Positions 57,394-64,000 of a stretch of 64,000 nt of DNA are shown here, in pieces (position 1 is the first letter of the stretch; each line of letters starts with the position of its first letter). The position numbers were made by a program, and so were the translations under genes. Below the pieces are notes generated by a model. It had not been told where the DNA came from, searched no databases, and was given only the letters and a program-made list of their open reading frames with translations. Source of the DNA: Magicicada septendecula (lineage: Eukaryota; Arthropoda; Insecta; Hemiptera; Cicadidae); NCBI GenBank assembly GCA_034769895.1, contig CM068370.1:41459344-41523343 (forward strand), given 5' to 3'.

Positions 57394-57396
<3 letters not shown>
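56960..57396 (+). pseudogene. LINE ORF2 C-terminal fragment
   Basis: Encodes [55 protein letters not shown] and LGHVERLPKQ with RRSRPRRRWIHDVALQ. This is the RTE/CR1-like tail (AxxxxxxxLxxLxxSxxLSRxTKLxLYKTLIRPVxxYGxExW). Several stops (for example near 57137 and 57190). Followed directly by a (GA)n tract, probably the element's own simple 3' tail expanded. Confidence 0.85.

Positions 57397-57447
<51 letters not shown>
57397..57447 (+). repeat. (GA)n microsatellite at LINE end
   Basis: Perfect GA dinucleotides, about 25 units. Confidence 0.95.
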
Positions 57448-57449
<2 letters not shown>

Positions 57450-57590
57450 TGGAGGTGAGTGGTGGTGGAAGGCAACGGTCATCCCGACCTGTAGAGCTCC
57501 AGAAGAAGAACAACAAGAATTAATACCCTGAACTGGATATCCAAAATTATAACTGCTAAAGTAAACAGCCTGCAGCCTGGAATATTGAAC

Positions 57591-58466
<876 letters not shown>

Positions 58467-58474
58467 GATAGTGA

Positions 58475-58927
58475 CACGGGCATATTTATGGGGGGGTGAA
58501 CAGGACCGGATCCCCCCCCCCCAGACAGTCCAAAAAAGTTAACAAATTTGGTTAATCTCTTAATTTTTTGGCTGTTATTATTTTTTTAGCTGTGTATACT
58601 AATATAGTAGCAATTCTTTTATAAATAATCGAACATGTTTATTACACAGCATTAGCATAGGCCTATAGGTATGAATTATGAAATATAGTAAAATCAATTC
58701 AGTCAATAAGTATCTTGTAAACAATGTTTAAATAACATGTATTTTTATTGTGTTATTATCGTTTACTTTAATGGGACTGATTTCGGGATGTTATGCACTT
58801 TCTTCTGCCACTTTAAAGACAGTAGTGTTGATTAGTCTTTAACTGGTATTTTCGTTTGTGAAAAGCTCGACCATGGATCTACCCCCCCCCCCACACACAC
58901 AAGTGCCAAATTCTTGATATACCACTG
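58475..58927 (-). mobile_element. hAT-type MITE, copy d, 453 bp with TSD
   Basis: Reverse orientation: ends TATACCACTG at 58927. Flanked by GATAGTGA (58467-58474) and GATAGTGG (58928-58935). The interior is the reverse of copies a-c (for example ACTTTAATGGGACTGATTTC at 58764). It has the same length as copy c, so 453 bp is likely the full-length form. Confidence 0.82.
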
Positions 58928-58935
58928 GATAGTGG

Positions 58936-59397
58936 AGTATTATCCTATTACATATGACATCTCATATGTGCCTGGAAGCAGGTGGAATAATTTCCTTTCA
59001 AATCTTTTTGTCTGTTACAATCCACCATTGACACAGCACGTAGAAACTCCCTTCATCTACATCTAATGCTTTTTAATTTAATTACTTTATATAATATGTT
59101 ACATGTATTTTTCTTTGGTTATTTTTTTTAGGTATCCATATTCACATTTGAAACCTGGTGCTGCTGTTTTGTGATTCTTGTTTGTCTCTACTCTTATAAC
59201 CAAGTTATATTTCGATCCAGTTGTTGAATTTTATATTGTAATTAATTTTAGTCACCAGACGTTAAAGAATGCGTAAAAGAAGCTCAGTGAAATGTTAAAT
59301 TCAGCTCATGTGGAGATCAAAGAATTTAAGAATGTTCAAATCATAATACTTTCACAGTGTAATCTGTTAATCAGTTAACTACTGTATATTATTTCAA
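58936..59397. other. no gene recognised
   Basis: AT-rich spacer with no coding motif. Confidence 0.55.
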
Positions 59398-59442
59398 TCA
59401 CTACCAACTCGGAACACAAAGTTTTTTTTAGTTTTTATAATT

Positions 59443-59485
59443 TTGCTCTGATGAAGCTTATAATAAGCAAAAACTGGTTCAGGCT
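59443..59485 (+). ncRNA. family B hammerhead, single core loss (G12)
   Basis: CUGAUGA at 59448-59454, extra A, stem II GCUUA/UAAGC with loop UAA, AAAA instead of GAAA, ACUGGU, UC, AGGCU. Apart from stem I erosion, the missing G12 is the only core defect. Confidence 0.75.
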
Positions 59486-59559
59486 ATAAGGTAAAACTTT
59501 TACGTTTTTACCCATAAAAAACTTTGTGTTCTGAGTCGGTAGAGATTTAATTATATTTA

Positions 59560-59746
59560 ATTATATGTATAATACTTTCACTAATGAACTTACTGTTGTC
59601 ACTTCCCAAACGTTTCAAGATGTTGTTTCTCTTCTTCAGTGGGTTTAATACTGACTGTCGATTACAGTGTAAGTTCATTAGTGAAAGTATTATATATATT
59701 ATTAAATTAATAAAGTGAACGAAGAGGATGCAACAACAAGATAATT
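59560..59746 (-). mobile_element. short PLE-type insertion, 187 bp, 13 bp TSD, second hammerhead architecture
   Basis: Flanked by TTAATTATATTTA at 59547-59559 and 59747-59759. Arms TATAATACTTTCACTAATGA and TCATTAGTGAAAGTATTATA are perfect inverses. The minus strand between the arms (59644-59605) reads ACCCA, CUGAAGA, A, stem II GAGA/UCUU, GAAA, CG, UU, UGGG: stem I CCCA/UGGG and a stem III reduced to CG without a loop. Confidence 0.75.
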
Positions 59747-59797
59747 TTAATTATATTTAGTTAATCAACGAACACGTCATGGACAACGAAATCCAAG

Positions 59798-60979
59798 AAC
59801 ATTTCAATAAGTTATGTATTGGTGTTATTTATGTAAAAAGGCTTAATACTTGCAAAGCGTGACTTATTTAGTTGTTTTAAAGCGATATGAGTTATACTTA
59901 ATGTAGAAGTTACCAATCATGTCTGATTTTGTCTTACAGAATTTTGTCTTTGGTCACTTGTCATCTGAACTTGCATGTGACAAGATTAGATAATAAAATT
60001 TTGAGCGAATGAAATGTTTATTTTTAACATTAACTGAATAAGAGATATGAAAGAAAAATTAGCAATACAATATTTCAGCAGGCATGATTTGTGGACTTCT
60101 GGGTACTGGCATATAATAACTTAGAAAATAATTGTAATAAACTCTGAAAATAGAGAATTTGATCAGGTACTTAATTATTATTAATTATTATAATGTTATT
60201 TAAAGTTCAACTTAATTGTTTCAACTTAAGAGATTAGCTTTTTTTTAAAAAATATCATGTTTGTGCTTAACAGGCCCCGGTTTTTGTTTTTAGCCTTGAG
60301 CTTAGAATTATGTTAATGAATGAAGATTTAAGTTCTGTCATGCAGTTTTACATTCTGGAATGCTGATTTTAGTCTACAAACACAGATTTAAGTTTTCCAA
60401 CCAATGTTTAACTTCAGAGCTGTCTTCCTAACCAGGACTCCATATTGGACCCCTCAAAATAACTTACACCTGGACTCCAACTGGAGACCATTCAATTATT
60501 ATCTATGTCCTGGTAACAAAGAGTAAGAAATGAATAGTAGTAAGTTATTGTCAACAGTATTGGGTGAGCGATTTTCCAACTAAAGTTATGCAAACGGGGC
60601 TGGGAGTGATTTTTCAATCATTAGTTGTGTTAGTGCAGTAATTTGGTGATGTGAAAAAGGGGTATGTGATTGTATTATTTGGGTACGTGATTGTAGAATA
60701 ACATACAATGAGATTTCCATTAATTAAAACAAAAATTATGTCTTCACAAAATGGCTAGTATAATTTAAAATAAAATTTCTTGTGTATTTAAGATTATAAA
60801 TTTTTTTAAATTATTTTGTAAATTTTGAAATCAAGTAAACAGATGTAGATTTTACTTAAAAACAAGGATTCAAGTTCTTAATTCAAATTTTGTTAAATCG
60901 GTATTTGATTATGTAACAGACTACAAGAATAAATAAATGGTAGAGTATACTATTTTTTAGTGTGTCTATTTTGGTGTAC
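59798..60979. other. no gene recognised
   Basis: AT-rich DNA. No coding motif. Confidence 0.55.
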
Positions 60980-61006
60980 AACCTAACCTAACCTAACCTA
61001 ACTAAC
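60980..61006 (+). repeat. short interstitial (CCTAA)n tract
   Basis: AACCTAACCTAACCTAACCT then AACTAAC: four to five units of the insect telomere repeat (TTAGG on the minus strand). Too short to be a telomere. Confidence 0.8.
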
Positions 61007-61584
61007 AAATTTCTTTGAGAGTGATATTTCCTGTGATTGAGTTTAAAGTGGTCATGGGTGCAAATCACACCTCCATCTTGCAATTACCAATTTTGCTTTT
61101 AACAATTTAAAGTTTGCGATTTTAAAAAGATGTAGCTCTTTCAACATTTATTTCTCCCTTAAAATGCTACGTTTGATAGAAAATTATTGGGGAATCTCTG
61201 GGAATTAACAGGGTAATGCACAACAATTTAGACCTGATGAAGAGACGAATGAAGTGTCTTATATGGAGAGTTTTTACTTTTTCCGACAGAGACGTGGACA
61301 ATGAAAATTGAAGTTCTGGAAATGTGGATTTGGAGCCAGATGGAAGAAATTAGTGAGGTAGATAACCCTTTCAATGGATTTGTCCCCCACAGATGTTCTG
61401 TTCTGTTTTATTCCTTATTTGACCTTTAAGAGCCTTGTGTTCATTGTCAGTGATTTTGTCCATTACAAGGGACGTTATGACAATGTTAAAAGTGACCTCT
61501 CAAATCTCTAGCCAAAAGAATAAAGAATGGAATCCATCTGAAGTTGATACGTTTTGTAATTCTTGGATTTCGTTTTGGATTTTA
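61007..61584. other. no gene recognised
   Basis: Mixed sequence between the (CCTAA)n tract and the PLE. No supported ORF. Confidence 0.5.
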
Positions 61585-61935
61585 TAAATCCTCACAAACA
61601 ATGACAGACACTCACATAAAATACTATATTGTCATAGATATGTTGATGACATTCTAATACTATACAGGGGAAACAAAAGACAATGTGAACAATTACTAAT
61701 GCACATAAACAAAATACATAAAACCATAACTTTTACTGGCAAATACGAACACAACAATAGCATAAACGTCTTAGACCTCTCCATTACAAAACTTGAACAC
61801 ACTCACAAATTAAGTATATACAGAAAACCGACTACAACTGACACACTAATACACAACTCCTTCAATCACCCAATACAACACAAACTAGCTGCCTTCAGAA
61901 CCATGATACATAGACTTAACAACATCCCCCTAGAT
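61585..61935 (+). pseudogene. PLE reverse transcriptase fragment cut by a hAT
   Basis: About 61595-61700 reads LTNNDRHSHKILYCHRYVDD then ILILYRGNKRQCEQLLM, with the YVDD catalytic motif intact. It runs on into INVLDLSITKLEHTHKLSIY, RKPTTTDTLIHNSFNHPIQH and KLAAFRTMIHRLNNIPLD, then stops exactly where hAT sequence begins at 61936. No frame damage is visible in these 116 or so codons, so this copy was fairly young when split. Confidence 0.87.
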
Positions 61936-64000
61936 CAGGGGTCCATGAGCTTGGATTGGAAAAAATCAATTTATTATCTTTATTTTCACTAACCTCGAAC
62001 TGAAATCTAGCATTTCCTTCACTTATGAATGTATGTAATAAGTTACAGTAATATTAGAATTAGCTGTATCTGTGGTCACCAATAGAAATAACGGATATTT
62101 TCAGTACTTCGAAATTATGGCAGTTATTAGCACGCGATCGCAGTTATGTAACGCGTACAGACTATATGTAACACACAGCCGCAGCGCATCTAGCGGTGTC
62201 AATGCGAACCTCAAATTGTCAAACTTGATTCATGCAGTCGCGCATTCTTATTTTGGTTGCCGAGTGATTGCGTTACTTTCAAGTGTTCCCTGTCTACAAC
62301 TGTTTGTTAATAAATAAGTGAGAGGAGGTGAGTCGTTTTCATTGTTTGTTAAGGAATATTGTACTTACTTGTCACAGAAATTTCTTGAATATCTTATACT
62401 TTACTTAACCTCTGGTCACACCATATGGAGCTAGTATGTTGTAACATAAAAATATTTTAAATACATATCGTCACATAAAATGCAAAACCTCATATGTAAA
62501 ACAGTTTTTTGCTCTCCTGAAATGTTGTTTTTTTTTACATAAGAGGTTCTGCACTTTATGCGACGATATTAGTTATTTTGCATTAAGAAAATAAAGTGTC
62601 GACAACATGTGGTGCCAGCATGCACGTGTGTATCTTGCATGACATAACCTCACTAATCGATTTCTTGTACCTTAATCTTACCTTTACTTCATCTTGTACC
62701 TTTTTTAAATTACTTAAACCCCTACAAAATATTGAGTTTCAAAAATTCCAATTAAATCACATATTAAGCATTAAGCTCATTATTTTTTTTTTACAGACCC
62801 AATTTAAGTTGAAATGTTGAAGAAAAGGAAGTATGATGAAAACTATGTATTATTTGGTTTCACTTGCATTAACGAACGTGGCGGGACTCAAAAGCCACAG
62901 TGTTTTTTGTGCGGAAAAATTCTTGCGAACGGAAGTATGAAGCCAGCAAAACTACAAGACCATCTCACGTCTGTCCATGCCGCAGATGCATCTAAAGATG
63001 CTAGTTTTTTCGTGCGAAAAAAGCTCAATTCGAAAAAGCAGGGACACTTCCAAAACTTGGATTTGCCATTTCACGAAAGCCTGTTCTTGAAGCATCCTAC
63101 AAAGTTGCTTACCAGATTGCCAAACAAAAGAAGCCCCACACTATTGGAGAGACTTTAGTAAAGCCATGTGGACTGGAAATGGTCGAATTGGTTTGTGGAC
63201 TGGAACAGAGGAAAAACTGGAACCGGTTCCCTTGTCAAATGATGTAATACATTCTAGAATAGTTGATATGTCTTGTAATATTTTAAAGCAGGTCATCGAT
63301 GAATTGGCAGCCTCACCATTCCCTTTCAGTATGCAATTGGATGAAACTACAGACATCTCTGAATGTAGCCAGCTCCTTGTTTTTGTTCGCTATGTACACG
63401 CTGACGCCATCAAAGAAGAATTCTTATTTTGTGAGTCTCTGTCGGAAACTACGAAAGCTGTTGGCGTTTTTGAAATGGTAAAACTTTTTTTTACAAACAA
63501 AACTTTGATTGGAAAGAAAAACTTCATTCTCTTTGCACTGATGGAGCTCCTGCGATGTTTGGTAATAAATCTGGTTTTGCTACTTTAGTGAAAAAAGAAG
63601 CTTCTCAAGTCATTGTCACTCATTGCTTTTTACACAGACATGCACTGTCAACAAAGACTCTTCCAACAACCCTGAAAGACGTTTTGTCAACACCCATAAA
63701 AGTTATCAACTTTGTCAGAAGCAGGTCTCTGAATCATCGTATTTTTAAAGCATTTTGTAAAGAAATGGGAGTAGAATATGAAATGCTTCTCTACCACACA
63801 GAAGTACGCTGGCTGTCAAGAGGACAAGTCTTGAAGCGCTTGTTCAAACTAAGGACACAAGTTTCACTTTTTCTGGAAGAAAGAGAAAACTCAATCTCGG
63901 AACATTTTGAAAGAAAGGATTTTATCCATGGGTTGGCTTACCTGGCAGATATTTTTCACCATGTGAATGAGATAAATCTTTCCATTCAAGGTCGTGAAGT
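61936..64000 (+). mobile_element. hAT element of ZBED5/SCAND3-like type, 5' part, runs off the window
   Basis: Starts CAGGGGTCCATGAGCTTGGA, the CAGGGGTC-type hAT terminus, right inside the PLE ORF. The eight bases before it (CCCTAGAT) would be the TSD, but the right end is outside the window. Non-coding to 62813: a GC-richer leader (62130-62327) ends at a donor (GAGGTGAGT, GT at 62328-62329) and an acceptor (TTTTTTTTTACAG) ends at 62796, so the transposase message probably had a 5' UTR intron. Confidence 0.83.
62814..64000 (+). pseudogene. hAT transposase with BED zinc finger, two frameshifts, incomplete
   Basis: Starts MLKKRKYDENYVLFGFTCIN. PQCFLCGKILANGSMKPAKL then QDHLTSVH is a BED-type finger (CxxC...HxxxxH). 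After a frameshift near 63043: EASYKVAYQIAKQKKPHTIG, then SNDVIHSRIVDMSCNILKQV, PFSMQLDETTDISECSQLLV (with the D-E-T-T-D region of the first catalytic Asp) and a second frameshift at the poly-T near 63487. Next come SLCTDGAPAMFGNKSGFATL (second conserved Asp region, CTDGAPAM), VTHCFLHRHALSTKTLP and EVRWLSRGQVLKRLFKLR. This is the ZBED5/SCAND3/FAM200-like hAT group. The C-terminal dimerisation part is beyond 64000. Confidence 0.9.

Larger units (their letters stand above)
59398..59797 (+). mobile_element. PLE family B 3' end with hammerhead, split by a second short PLE insertion
   Basis: A short inverted arm (CACTACCAACTCGGAACACA, 59400-59419) precedes the hammerhead at 59443-59485. Then come AAGGTAAAACTTTTACG and TTGTGTTCTGAGTCGGTAG. 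The element is interrupted at 59560-59746 and finishes GAACACGTCATGGACAACGA and AATCCAAG at about 59797. Confidence 0.82.

Overview
The window looks like a piece of an insect, or at least arthropod, nuclear genome. It is AT-rich and full of microsatellites, has GT-AG introns and a short interstitial (CCTAA)n tract of the insect telomere type, and is packed with decayed transposable elements. No bacterial or organellar genes, tRNA or rRNA were seen.

The only host gene I can support is the 3' two-thirds of an SLC36/Pathetic-like proton-coupled amino acid transporter on the + strand. Five coding exons (23591-23675, 29617-29892, 39129-39304, 43615-43784, 50392-50645) join in frame into about 319 C-terminal residues and a stop. 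The N-terminal exons were not found and probably lie upstream of the window. The four visible introns (4.3-9.2 kb) hold most of the mobile DNA.

Region by region: 1-1046 Penelope-like element (PLE) end and mariner remnant; 1840-5669 hAT-type MITEs, one split by a Helentron/HINE-like element; 8375-10800 an AT-rich PLE with RT and GIY-YIG parts, split by a second PLE; 10.8-17.3 kb AT-rich DNA with two local duplications; 17297-18622 a deleted hAT with perfect target duplication (TSD), carrying a LINE insert; 18.7-22.5 kb PLE ends and a (CA)97 tract inside a PLE; 23.6-51.2 kb the transporter locus; 51.2-57.7 kb LINE fragments and microsatellites; 58475-58927 a hAT MITE; 59.4-59.8 kb nested PLE ends; 61.6-64 kb a PLE cut by a ZBED-type hAT that runs off the window.

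Two introns contain layered insertions readable from TSDs and empty sites: hAT > PLE > HINE in the second visible intron, and foldback element > PLE > piggyBac > LINE in the third.

The most interesting signal is RNA. PLE copies of at least four kinds carry hammerhead ribozyme motifs (CUGANGA, stem II, GAAA, very short stem III, NUH) near their 3' ends. Four look structurally intact or nearly so; many others have decayed, often by loss of the core G12 that sits in a CpG. A group of 174-192 bp insertions, several with inverted arms and TSDs, appears to be the minimal mobile form of these PLE ends. All calls are by eye from the sequence; no database search or folding program was run.
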